Shown here: one piece after another, positions 13,362-20,691 of the stretch
Layout of the letters: each line of letters begins with the position of its first letter
Position numbering within the stretch: position 1 is the first letter of the stretch
NCBI GenBank assembly: GCA_005791855.1
Contig: SXUH01000382.1
Coordinates: 1 to 22,495 of the forward strand
Origin: Bdellovibrionales bacterium
Lineage (GTDB): Bacteria > Bdellovibrionota > Bacteriovoracia > Bacteriovoracales > Bacteriovoracaceae
Length of the DNA stretch: 22,495 nucleotides
Reading direction: 5' to 3'
Position numbers and translations under genes: made by a program
The notes under the pieces: generated by a model
Seen by the model: only the letters and a program-made list of their open reading frames with translations
Told to the model about the DNA's origin: nothing
Databases searched by the model: none

Positions 13362-14714
13362 ATGAAATACCTAGCGATGAGTTTCCTCTTCCTCGTGGGC
13401 CTCGCCCAGGCCAAGCCGACCTTCCTGGACTCCGTCCAGCGGCTGAAGTGGGACGACCTGGAGGTGGTGTGGATCGAGGACGACAAGTTCCCCCGGTTCA
13501 CGGCGTCGATCTTCTTCCAGGACGGAGCGCTCTCGGATCCGATGGCGGGCCTCACCCAGGCGACCTTCGACCAGTTCACCGCCGGGACCTCGAAGGAGAC
13601 CCAGCGGCAGCTGGCCGAGTTCTTCGACTTCTACGGAGCGAACCTCAAGCACACCGTCACCCACGAGTACTCGGTCCTGAGCATCCAGGCCCTCACCAAG
13701 GACATCAAACCGGTGATGGGGAAGGTGTGTGAGATCTTCAAGGACGCGAAGTTCCCGGAGGACGAGCTCAACTCCTACGTGAGCCGGAGCCGGAGCCATC
13801 TGAAGAACCTCGTGACCTCCCACTCGGCCCTCGCGGACCGGATCTTCCGGAGCCTCTCGCTCGAGGGGACCATCTACGCCAAACCCGTGGAGGGATCGCT
13901 CGAGAGCTTCGGCCGGTTCACCTCGAAGCTCCTGAAGGACCGGCTAGCGCAGCTCAACAAGACCAAGAAGATCCTCTACCTCTCCGGCCCCGCCGGAGTG
14001 AAGGAGATGCGGGACGTCCTCCGGAAGGACTGCCAGTGGAGCCACGAAGCCCGGGCCACGGCGGGCCCGCTCAAGAAGCCGGAGCCGGAGTCGGTCATCT
14101 ACCTCGCCGACGTCCCCGGTGACGCCAACCAGGCCCAGATCCGCATCGGCCGGTACCTGACCTACGATGAGATCAAGGGGAAGAGTGACCAGTTCCAGTT
14201 CCTCTCGACCTTCCTCGGGGGCGGCTTCACCTCGAAGCTCGTGCAGGAGCTCCGGGTGAAGCGGGGCCTCACGTACTCGGCGGGGGCCTACGTTTCCATG
14301 CAGCGGGACTACGGCCGCGCCGGGATCATCACGTTCTCGAAGAACGAAACCGCGGCCGAGGCGATCTCCATCATCCGCGACGTCTTCCAGGAAGTGGGGG
14401 CCGGGGTGGTGACGCCGCAGGAGTTCGAGCACCAGCAGGGCCACCTGATCGGCGGCTACGCCTTCGGGTTCGAGGAGACCACGGCCTTCCTGGGGCAGAT
14501 CATGCAGTACGACCACCAGGGGCGGGACCTCGAGGAGCTGGTGAACTTCCCGCAGACCATTAAGAAGATGACCCCCGCGACCCTCTCGCAGGCGGACCTC
14601 GAGGTCTACCCCTGGGACCGGATGACGATCCTCGTGCTCGGAGACAAGAGCCTCGCGAAGTCCCTCTCGCGCATCCGTCCGGTGAAGCTCATCCGGTACG
14701 AAGACTACCTCTAG
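13362..14714 (+). CDS. M16-family peptidase, non-catalytic partner subunit
   Basis: The product is 450 residues with a Sec signal peptide (residues 1-17, cleavage after AQA). The HxxEH zinc site is replaced by TQATFDQ (65-71), so it cannot bind catalytic zinc. R298 and Y305 in RVKRGLTY are spaced seven apart, like the substrate-positioning Arg824/Tyr831 pair of insulin-degrading enzyme. This matches the known split M16B arrangement, in which one subunit carries zinc and the other the Arg/Tyr pair. The ATG at 13362 is selected because it begins the signal peptide; an upstream in-frame ATG at 13293 would overlap the catalytic gene by 60 bp. The ribosome site is weak (GAGAAAG), consistent with coupling. 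Its stop codon shares bases with the bactofilin stop on the other strand. Confidence 0.9.
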   Translation: MKYLAMSFLFLVGLAQAKPTFLDSVQRLKWDDLEVVWIEDDKFPRFTASIFFQDGALSDPMAGLTQATFDQFTAGTSKETQRQLAEFFDFYGANLKHTVTHEYSVLSIQALTKDIKPVMGKVCEIFKDAKFPEDELNSYVSRSRSHLKNLVTSHSALADRIFRSLSLEGTIYAKPVEGSLESFGRFTSKLLKDRLAQLNKTKKILYLSGPAGVKEMRDVLRKDCQWSHEARATAGPLKKPEPESVIYLADVPGDANQAQIRIGRYLTYDEIKGKSDQFQFLSTFLGGGFTSKLVQELRVKRGLTYSAGAYVSMQRDYGRAGIITFSKNETAAEAISIIRDVFQEVGAGVVTPQEFEHQQGHLIGGYAFGFEETTAFLGQIMQYDHQGRDLEELVNFPQTIKKMTPATLSQADLEVYPWDRMTILVLGDKSLAKSLSRIRPVKLIRYEDYL

Positions 14715-15064
14715 GGACTGGGTTCCTGGGTGCTGACGTTCATCTCGACGACGGCCCCCGGGTAGATCACGAGGCGGCCCGACTTGATGGTGCCCTGGAC
14801 GTGGGCGCTGGAGCGGATGGACACGAGGCCCGAGCACTCGATGTCGCCTTCGACGGTCCCGAAGATCTCCACGCACGTCGCAGTGATCTTCCCCTTCACG
14901 CGGCTCCCGCGCTCGAGGACGAGCTTCCCTTCCCGGAGCTCGACGCTGCCTTCGACGGTGGAGTTGATGATCGCGTCTCCGGAGAGGTAGAGGTCACCCT
15001 GGATGCGGGAACCGGCCCCGAGGACGTTGTATTCGAACTCCCGAAAATCCTGTTCGCCGATCAC
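14711..15064 (-). CDS. Bactofilin
   Basis: The product is 117 residues. The core from about 12 to 108 is a regular beta-helix: short repeats with glycines and alternating hydrophobic residues (GSRIQGDLYLSGDA, VEGSVELREGKLV, VKGKITATCVEI, VEGDIECSGLV, VQGTIKSGRLV). This is the DUF583 bactofilin signature. Bactofilins polymerise without nucleotide into cytoplasmic membrane-associated filaments that localise cell-wall enzymes. The start is a GTG at 15064 overlapping the TGA of the upstream gene (GTGA), with AGGAG 7 nt upstream, so it is translationally coupled to the membrane protein gene. Context with an L,D-transpeptidase supports a wall-remodelling role. It converges with the M16 gene with no terminator between. 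Confidence 0.93.
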   Translation of the reverse strand: MIGEQDFREFEYNVLGAGSRIQGDLYLSGDAIINSTVEGSVELREGKLVLERGSRVKGKITATCVEIFGTVEGDIECSGLVSIRSSAHVQGTIKSGRLVIYPGAVVEMNVSTQEPSP

Positions 15065-15801
15065 GACTTCGCTCCTGCTTTGTACGGTGTGGTTTCGTGG
15101 ACGTGGAGGAGGTCACCCTCCCGGCTGAAGACGTAGACCACGAACCGCACCGTTCCCCTCGGGGCCACCCCGAAGGTCGCGACGGTGGGTCGCAGGCGCG
15201 AGACGCCGAAGGTCTCGCCGGCGGAGAACTTCACTCCCCGGGCCGGGTCCGCGTTCACCTCGGCCGGGTAGCCGAGGATCCCGGCGTCGGACACCATGAA
15301 GACGATGACGTGGCCCGAGACCTTCGCTTCCTGGCCACCGTTGATGATCTGGACCTTCAGGACGGCGCCGCCGTTCTCCTGCGTGAACTCGAACTGGCCC
15401 AGGGAGATCTTCTTCGCTCCCGTGAGGTTCTGCATCCCGTAGGGCTCTTTGATGTGGAGGAGGAAGGGCCGGTCCTGGGCCTTGGCTTCCCCCTGGCCCG
15501 AGAGCTTGGCCGTGAGCTTCTGGTTGCTCTCCTGCGCGGCCCGGAGCTCGGCTTCGAGCTCCCGGGTCCTCCGGTCGCTCTCGGAGACGACCTCCGGGAA
15601 CTTCGGCGCCGGCGCGTCCCTGAGCCGGGTCCCCACGCCCCAGAGGAAGAGGCCCAGGAGGGAGAGGCCCACGAGAAGGGGGACGACGAGGAACAGGATC
15701 CGGATGAACTTCTTCGAGAACCGGAAGTACTTCGGCGGGAGGGGGGCATCGTAGATCACGATGGCGACGTCGCCGCCGGTGTTTTGGATGATCTCTTTCA
15801 T
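15061..15801 (-). CDS. Single-pass membrane protein with coiled coil, bactofilin partner candidate
   Basis: The product is 246 residues. A cytoplasmic N-terminus of about 32 residues precedes a single membrane helix (about 33-56). A charged coiled-coil stretch follows (about 72-100), then a beta-rich extracytoplasmic domain (about 112-235). No family was recognised. The gene lies between L,D-transpeptidase (4 bp gap upstream) and bactofilin (4 bp overlap downstream), so the three are almost certainly one operon. This topology could link cytoplasmic bactofilin filaments to periplasmic wall enzymes, as coiled-coil membrane proteins do in other bactofilin systems. That link is inference from context. 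The ATG at 15801 has AGGGA just upstream. Confidence 0.8.
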   Translation of the reverse strand: MKEIIQNTGGDVAIVIYDAPLPPKYFRFSKKFIRILFLVVPLLVGLSLLGLFLWGVGTRLRDAPAPKFPEVVSESDRRTRELEAELRAAQESNQKLTAKLSGQGEAKAQDRPFLLHIKEPYGMQNLTGAKKISLGQFEFTQENGGAVLKVQIINGGQEAKVSGHVIVFMVSDAGILGYPAEVNADPARGVKFSAGETFGVSRLRPTVATFGVAPRGTVRFVVYVFSREGDLLHVHETTPYKAGAKS

Positions 15802-15805
15802 TTCC

Positions 15806-16786
15806 CTATTCTTTAAAGAACCGCTTCGACGGGGTGAAGGCGAGGTGCTTCGAGTCGGTCTTCTCCCAGAGCTCGCCGACGATCTTCCAGTCGTAGTTCG
15901 CGTCCTTCTTCAGGTAGAGGGTCTTCTTCCCGATGTCGTTGACCACCGCGGAGGAGTAGTCCTGCTGGAGGTGGGCCACGGCGTACTGGTCGGTGGCGAG
16001 GAGGGAGATGAACTCGAACTTGATGAGCGGCTTATCCGGCCGGGCGAAGACGGCCTTCTTGTAGGCCTTGTACGCCTCGTAGGACCCCTTCGAGCTGTCG
16101 TGGAAGTTCCTCGGGTCGTAGCTCTTGATGTAGGTGTCGAAGTCCTTCTCCTGCCAGGCCTTGGTCCAGGTGGAGATCGCGTCGCTGAGGTCCTTCCGGT
16201 TGCGCTCCCAGGTCGTCTTCGTGAGGTGGAAGATGTCCTGGACGACGATGATCGGCGTGTGCGTGAGTTCGATGTACTGGGAGATGTCCTTCAGGTCGAG
16301 GTTCTGGAGGACGACGCAGCCCCGGGAGTCCAGGCCCTTCGAGATCCGGTTGTCGTCGTCGGTGGAGTGGAGCCAGATCCCGCCCCCGGTCTTCCCGGCG
16401 CGCGTGTCGATGAGGTTCGGGTAGTTCATCGGGAAGGCGCCGCTGCCGTAGATCTCGGCGTACTTGCCGTGCCTCTTCAGGAGCTCTTCCTTCGAGAAGA
16501 AGTCGTAGATGGTGTAGATGCCCTCCGGGGTCTTGTGGTCGCCGCTCGACGACTTGTCGCCCTTGAACTTCCCCGTGGCCGTGCTGTAGGTCTTCACGAG
16601 CTTCGGCGTCGTCCCGCTGTTCTCGTAGAGGTGCAGCTTGTGCGTGGCCTTCTCGACGAGGATCACGTGGTGGGCGAACTTCTCGTCCATCATGAGGATG
16701 TTCGAGGGAAGGTAGCTGGCTTCCTCCGCGTGGGATAAGCCGATGGAAACGATCAGCATTGCGAATGCGTTCTTTAGTGTTTTCAA
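15806..16786 (-). CDS. L,D-transpeptidase (YkuD) with C-terminal NTF2-like domain
   Basis: The product is 326 residues. A signal peptide (residues 1-20, ending SHA) sends it to the periplasm. The YkuD catalytic domain (about 38-185) has H140 in WLHST and the nucleophile Cys157 in DSRGCVVL. It forms 3-3 peptidoglycan cross-links, attaches proteins to the wall, or edits the peptide stems. The C-terminal part (about 200-315) resembles an NTF2/SnoaL-like domain of the type found in Cds6-like L,D-transpeptidases. The start is a TTG at 16786, decided by GGAGG 4 nt upstream and by the signal peptide; no ATG fits. It is the first gene of the operon with the membrane protein and bactofilin, behind a good promoter. 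Confidence 0.92.
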   Translation of the reverse strand: MKTLKNAFAMLIVSIGLSHAEEASYLPSNILMMDEKFAHHVILVEKATHKLHLYENSGTTPKLVKTYSTATGKFKGDKSSSGDHKTPEGIYTIYDFFSKEELLKRHGKYAEIYGSGAFPMNYPNLIDTRAGKTGGGIWLHSTDDDNRISKGLDSRGCVVLQNLDLKDISQYIELTHTPIIVVQDIFHLTKTTWERNRKDLSDAISTWTKAWQEKDFDTYIKSYDPRNFHDSSKGSYEAYKAYKKAVFARPDKPLIKFEFISLLATDQYAVAHLQQDYSSAVVNDIGKKTLYLKKDANYDWKIVGELWEKTDSKHLAFTPSKRFFKE

Positions 16787-16809
16787 AATTCCTCCAGGTG
16801 GCTGAGTCG

Positions 16810-16838
16810 ATTGTATTATGAGGCTGGACGGGACGCAA
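16810..16838 (-). promoter_or_regulatory. Sigma-70 promoter for the transpeptidase-bactofilin operon
   Basis: On the minus strand TTGCGT (16833-16838) and TACAAT (16810-16815) are exactly 17 nt apart. Transcription should start near 16803, giving a leader of about 17 nt containing the GGAGG ribosome site. Confidence 0.7.
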
Positions 16839-16903
16839 CAGCGATGTGAACCGACCCGAAGCCTGCAATCTTTGCCTCCGGGTTTCCCAGGGGGATTCTA
16901 CGC

Positions 16904-16909
16904 TATGAT
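16904..16909 (+). promoter_or_regulatory. Candidate -10 box for the pseudo-receiver operon
   Basis: TATGAT lies 18 nt before the ATG at 16928. GTTTCC about 16 nt upstream is a poor -35. The predicted leader would be only about 12 nt, containing AGGGTG. Confidence 0.35.
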
Positions 16910-16927
16910 AGGGAACAGGGTGCGTGA

Positions 16928-18871
16928 ATGACTTACTATCTACTGAGTGCGAAGCCGGACGGGCTGGAGGCTTTCCAGAAGCGCATCCCCGCGCTCGCGG
17001 ACGCCATCGTGGTCGGAGAAGCCGAGCAGCTCTCGCGGATCCTCCCGGCGGCCGACGGAGAGACCTTCTTCCTCGTGGACCTCAAGGCGGCGACGGCCCA
17101 GGTCGACGACCTCGTCCTGGCCATCAAGGTCTCCGCGCCGGCGGCGAAGGTCATCTACATCATCGACGACAACACCGCTCACAACCTTCGGGTCCACCAG
17201 AGTAGTTCCGTCGGCGGCGACGCCTACGTCCAGGCGAAGATCTCGGCGGAGAACTTTAGTAAGATCGTCGAGAGCCTCACCGTCCCGGCCGTCTCCCGGG
17301 CGCCGGTGGCCGAGAAAACCGTTTCGACCGCGGTCACCGGAACGAGGCCCACGGCCGAGTCCCTGAGCAAACACCTCGACGAAGTCTTTTCCAGCGTGGC
17401 CAAGGAGACCGTCCCCGACGTGCGCCCGCCCGCCCCTCCCAAGAAGAACACTGAAGCAGCCGGAGAACATATGGCCATCAAAGAACAGGAACTGAGCCTC
17501 GGAGAATTGGACGAGCTCGACTTTAACCTCGACGAGTCCCCGGAAGCCCCGGCCCCGCAGGGGGAGAGCGGCCTCGACCTGAAGCTCGACGAAGGCGCGG
17601 AGCTCGAACTCGGCGGAGAGGACTTCTCCGTCGGCGAGGAGAACGCCGGCTACTCGGAGCTCTCCCTCGACGACGCCCCGGCGAAGAACGACGGCGCGGA
17701 CGCCACCGGCACGAACAACTTCTCCCTCGACTCGAAGCTCATGGACCTGGGAAGCGCGGAGCTCGACCTCGGGGGCGGGGCCGGCGAAGAGCTGAGCCTC
17801 ACCGACGACGCCGACGAGGCGCCGCTCAACCTCTCGGGCGACACCTCGGTGAACCTCTCCCTGGTCTCCGCGGCCGCCGCGCCGGCGAGCGCCGAGGGCC
17901 CCGTCGAAGTCCCGGACCTCTCCGAGGCCACGCGGGTGAAGCTCAAGGAGATCGACGAGCTCATGATCCAGGACGCGTCGAAGATGAACATCCACAAGAA
18001 CCTCAACCTCGGCGGCGACGACGAGGAGGAGATCCAGCTCTCCGCCGGAGAGCCCTCCGCCGTCCTCGATCTGGGCGCCGAGCTCGACTTCAACACCGAA
18101 TCCAAGATCAGCCTCCTCGATCCGGCGAGGCCCGAGCCCGTCGAAGCGACCCGGCTCCGCCGGCTTCCGACGGAAGACTCCACCACCGTGAGGCCCGTGG
18201 CGAAGAGGGCCAGCGCCGACCCGGCCCCGGAGCTCTCCCGGGAAGAGCTCGCGGCGTACTCCGGGAACCTCGACCGGACCCAGGCCACCATCGCCAACCT
18301 GCGCGCCGACCGAGAGGAGCTCCTGGCGAAGATCCAGAAGCTCGAGGAGGAGAAGGTCGCGGCGAACCGGCAGAACCTCACCCTCCGCGCGGAGCTCGAC
18401 GAGACGAAGATCATCCTCACCATCGCCCGGAAGAAGATGACCGAAGAGATCAATGACCTGAAGAGCAAGATGGCCCAGTTCGATGAGCGGAAGCGGATCC
18501 TGGAGGAAAAGAATAAAATGCTCACCCAGGAGCTCGAGAAAGCAGGACAAAGGACCAGATTTGATGTAAAAAAGGTACAGCAGCGAGAGAAGGAACTCGA
18601 GCAGAAGCTCGAACTCCTGAAGGCCGATGCGGAGACGCAGATCCGGAACCGGGACCTGAAGATCCTCGAGCTCAAGCGCAAGATCGACGCCATGGAGTTC
18701 GACATGGAATCCATCTCCACGCAGGAGAAGCGGTCGGTGGAGAGTCGCTACGAGCTGGAGGACAAGCTGGAGAAGGCCATCCGGACGCTCAAGGGCGCGA
18801 TCAGTGAGCTCGAGGAGGAATCCGACAGGTCCATCGCGTTAGACGTACTTAAGAAAAACATAGATGTGTGA
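16928..18871 (+). CDS. Pseudo-receiver/acidic linker/coiled-coil scaffold protein
   Basis: The product is 647 residues in three parts. Residues 1-118 have the alternating beta/alpha pattern of a response-regulator receiver. FFLVDLK places an aspartate (D51) at the phosphorylation position, and GGDAYVQAKIS aligns with the usual AYVTKP end. The N-terminal acidic pair is missing, so it is likely a pseudo-receiver. Residues about 160-400 are acidic and low in complexity, rich in LDL/LSL-type motifs between D/E runs. Residues about 445-640 form a long coiled coil. This architecture is shared by the Myxococcus polarity proteins FrzS and AglZ; similarity is architectural, not proven homology. AGGGTG precedes the ATG. 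Its TGA overlaps the start of the diguanylate cyclase, so they are co-translated. Confidence 0.8.
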   Translation: MTYYLLSAKPDGLEAFQKRIPALADAIVVGEAEQLSRILPAADGETFFLVDLKAATAQVDDLVLAIKVSAPAAKVIYIIDDNTAHNLRVHQSSSVGGDAYVQAKISAENFSKIVESLTVPAVSRAPVAEKTVSTAVTGTRPTAESLSKHLDEVFSSVAKETVPDVRPPAPPKKNTEAAGEHMAIKEQELSLGELDELDFNLDESPEAPAPQGESGLDLKLDEGAELELGGEDFSVGEENAGYSELSLDDAPAKNDGADATGTNNFSLDSKLMDLGSAELDLGGGAGEELSLTDDADEAPLNLSGDTSVNLSLVSAAAAPASAEGPVEVPDLSEATRVKLKEIDELMIQDASKMNIHKNLNLGGDDEEEIQLSAGEPSAVLDLGAELDFNTESKISLLDPARPEPVEATRLRRLPTEDSTTVRPVAKRASADPAPELSREELAAYSGNLDRTQATIANLRADREELLAKIQKLEEEKVAANRQNLTLRAELDETKIILTIARKKMTEEINDLKSKMAQFDERKRILEEKNKMLTQELEKAGQRTRFDVKKVQQREKELEQKLELLKADAETQIRNRDLKILELKRKIDAMEFDMESISTQEKRSVESRYELEDKLEKAIRTLKGAISELEEESDRSIALDVLKKNIDV

Positions 18872-20205
18872 TGAATAAAGAGCAAACCGTACTAGAAATT
18901 CTGGCCATCGGCCTCGACTCCTTCTCCATCGACGAGATCAAGAGCTCGCTCAAGGACAACCGGCTCGAGTTCCGCATCAGCTTCCTCCAGGACGTGTCGG
19001 ACCTCGACGGCGTCTCCCGGAAGAGCTTCCAGGCCATCTTCTTCTTCTCCAACCGGCAGAGCCAGAAGACCATCGACGACATCCGGAGGATCAAGCAGCA
19101 CCTCCCGCGGGCCGCGGTGACCCTCATCTCCCCGAGGCCCGACCACCACGGGATCGTCGCCGGCTTCCGCGCGGGCCTCTTCGACTTCCTCACCCTCCCC
19201 ATCGACAAGGATGAGATCCGGACGGTGATCTACCGGCTGAAGCTCCACGGAGCGATCCAGAGCGGGCAGTGGAACCCGGAGCGGGCGGTCCTCCACCTCT
19301 TCTCGAGGCCCGAGAACTTCTCGTCGGTGAACGACATCGCCGGGGCCCTGAACCAGTACCTGGGCCTCTTCTTCCAGATGGAGAAGGAGATCTCCTTCGC
19401 CTCCGGGAAGAAGATCCTCCCGTCGCTCAAGAAGAAGCTCAAGCTCTCGGACCACCAGCTCAAGCGCATCGACCGGTTCCTGAACGACCAGACGGGCCTC
19501 ATCTTCGGCCTGCGCTTCGTGGGAGACCACTTCTACTTCCTCGTGAAGAAGGGCGACGGGAAGATCTCGTACCTCGTGGCCCGGAACACCTCCAACTACA
19601 CGATCAAGGACATCCTGAGCGACTACCTCTCCAACGTCCTGCGGACCTCCCTCTCCATCCTCACGGAGACGGGGAAGCGGGAGGAGATCCGGATCCTCGC
19701 CCTCACCGACGAGGTCACGGGCCTCTACAACCAGCGGAAGCTGGTGGAGGACCTGGAGTTCTACATCGCCCGGTACCAGCACGACAAGGCGGGCTTCAGC
19801 CTGCTCTTCGTGGACATCGACTACTTCAAGAACGTCAACGACCAGTTCGGCCACGTGGTGGGAAGCCAGATCCTCATCGACATGGCGGCGATCCTCAAGG
19901 TCCAGCTGCGGTCCTCGGACCTGGTGTACCGGTACGGCGGCGACGAGTTCATCGTCCTCCTCCCGCGCACCAGCCTGGACGAGACCAAGAAGATCGCTCT
20001 GCGCGTCTCGGAGGCCATCAAGGCCGCGGAGTTCACCATCGAGAACGGCCAGAAGTACAAGCTCTCCCTCTCCGTCGGGATCGCCGAGTTCCCGAACGAC
20101 GCGACCAACGCGAAGGCCATCATCACCTTCGCGGATCAGATGATGTACATGTCGAAGAAGTCGGGCCGGGGGAAGGTCTTCCACATGGGCGAAGTGGTGG
20201 CGTAA
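18871..20205 (+). CDS. Diguanylate cyclase (GGDEF) with degenerate receiver domain
   Basis: The product is 444 residues. Residues about 8-125 look like a receiver in which the phosphoacceptor region reads FFFSNR and the usual KP reads LP, so phosphorylation is unlikely. A middle region (about 135-270) may be GAF-like; this is uncertain. The C-terminal GGDEF domain has the Mg-binding VDID (315-318), the signature GGDEF at 356-360, and an RxxD inhibitory site (347-350) exactly five residues upstream. It should make c-di-GMP from two GTP with product inhibition. The ATG at 18871 overlaps the preceding TGA by one base; a GTG at 18868 would give a 4-base overlap. No ribosome site is seen, so coupled translation is expected. 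The partner scaffold may localise it. Confidence 0.93.
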   Translation: MNKEQTVLEILAIGLDSFSIDEIKSSLKDNRLEFRISFLQDVSDLDGVSRKSFQAIFFFSNRQSQKTIDDIRRIKQHLPRAAVTLISPRPDHHGIVAGFRAGLFDFLTLPIDKDEIRTVIYRLKLHGAIQSGQWNPERAVLHLFSRPENFSSVNDIAGALNQYLGLFFQMEKEISFASGKKILPSLKKKLKLSDHQLKRIDRFLNDQTGLIFGLRFVGDHFYFLVKKGDGKISYLVARNTSNYTIKDILSDYLSNVLRTSLSILTETGKREEIRILALTDEVTGLYNQRKLVEDLEFYIARYQHDKAGFSLLFVDIDYFKNVNDQFGHVVGSQILIDMAAILKVQLRSSDLVYRYGGDEFIVLLPRTSLDETKKIALRVSEAIKAAEFTIENGQKYKLSLSVGIAEFPNDATNAKAIITFADQMMYMSKKSGRGKVFHMGEVVA

Positions 20206-20223
20206 GCCCCAACCTAAAGCCAG

Positions 20224-20652
20224 CTAGGTGGTCTTCTTCGTCGTCGCTTTCTTCGTCGTGGCTTTCGTCGTAGCTTTCGTCGTAGCTTTCTTGGCCGGCT
20301 TCTTCTTCGTCGTCGGAGCTTTCGCTTCGGCCCTCGGCGCCTCTTCCTGCGACTTCTTGATCTTCTTCATGAGCTTGTCGAACTGTCCCTGGAGCCCGTT
20401 GAGCTCCTTCTTGTGCTCCTCGAGGAACTTCTTGGCCTTCTTCTCGAAGTCGGCCTTCTCCCTCTTGAACTTCTTCTTCACGTTCTGGAGGTCCTTCTCC
20501 ACCAGGCGGTTGAAGTCCGTGCTGGCGTCCTTCATCATGCTGTTGAAGCTCGTCTTGAGGTCGTTCACGTTCACGTCCGAGATGAAGGACTCGATGTTGG
20601 ACTTGATCTCGTTGAGCTTCCCGAGAACCTTGTTTTTCTTTTCGTCTGACAT
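20224..20652 (-). CDS. Lysine-rich histone-H1-like or PhaF-like protein
   Basis: The product is 142 residues. Residues 1-105 are helical and highly charged (K/E/D-rich), probably coiled coil. From about 106 the sequence becomes a Lys/Ala/Thr tail with ATTK units repeated, like bacterial histone-H1-like proteins that bind DNA without specificity. A phasin-like helical domain followed by such a tail is also the layout of PhaF, which links polyhydroxyalkanoate granules to the nucleoid; the choice cannot be made here. The ATG has AGGAG 5 nt upstream. It lies 39 bp downstream of nadE on the same strand and 18 bp from the convergent diguanylate cyclase. Tail length is likely to vary between strains because of the repeats. 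Confidence 0.82.
   Translation of the reverse strand: MSDEKKNKVLGKLNEIKSNIESFISDVNVNDLKTSFNSMMKDASTDFNRLVEKDLQNVKKKFKREKADFEKKAKKFLEEHKKELNGLQGQFDKLMKKIKKSQEEAPRAEAKAPTTKKKPAKKATTKATTKATTKKATTKKTT
20261..20290 (-). repeat. Short tandem repeat encoding the Lys/Ala/Thr tail
   Basis: A 12-bp unit, GCTTTCGTCGTA on the plus strand, is present about 2.5 times in exact tandem, with degenerate copies on the stop-codon side. It encodes the ATTK units of the histone-like tail and stays in frame when units are gained or lost. Confidence 0.8.
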
Positions 20653-20691
20653 ACGTACTCCTGGCTATGCGTTGAGTTGGTAGCTAAAGTT

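Noticed and set aside
16940..18550. 536-codon minus-strand frame opposite the scaffold gene
   Set aside because: It is the mirror of an acidic, GC-rich coding sequence, has no start signal and would run through the coupled operon.
20206..20223. Possible terminator between the diguanylate cyclase and histone-like genes
   Set aside because: Only a four-base ACCT/AGGT pairing could be found in the 18-bp gap.
20261..20290. CRISPR-like or mobile repeat
   Set aside because: The 12-bp units are contiguous, in frame and encode the ATTK tail, so they are a coding tandem repeat. No spacers or inverted ends are present.
20228..20683. Hydrophobic plus-strand frame opposite the histone-like gene
   Set aside because: A lysine-rich gene reads as Phe/Val/Ala-rich on the other strand. 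There is no ribosome site, and the minus-strand gene has AGGAG at the right distance.
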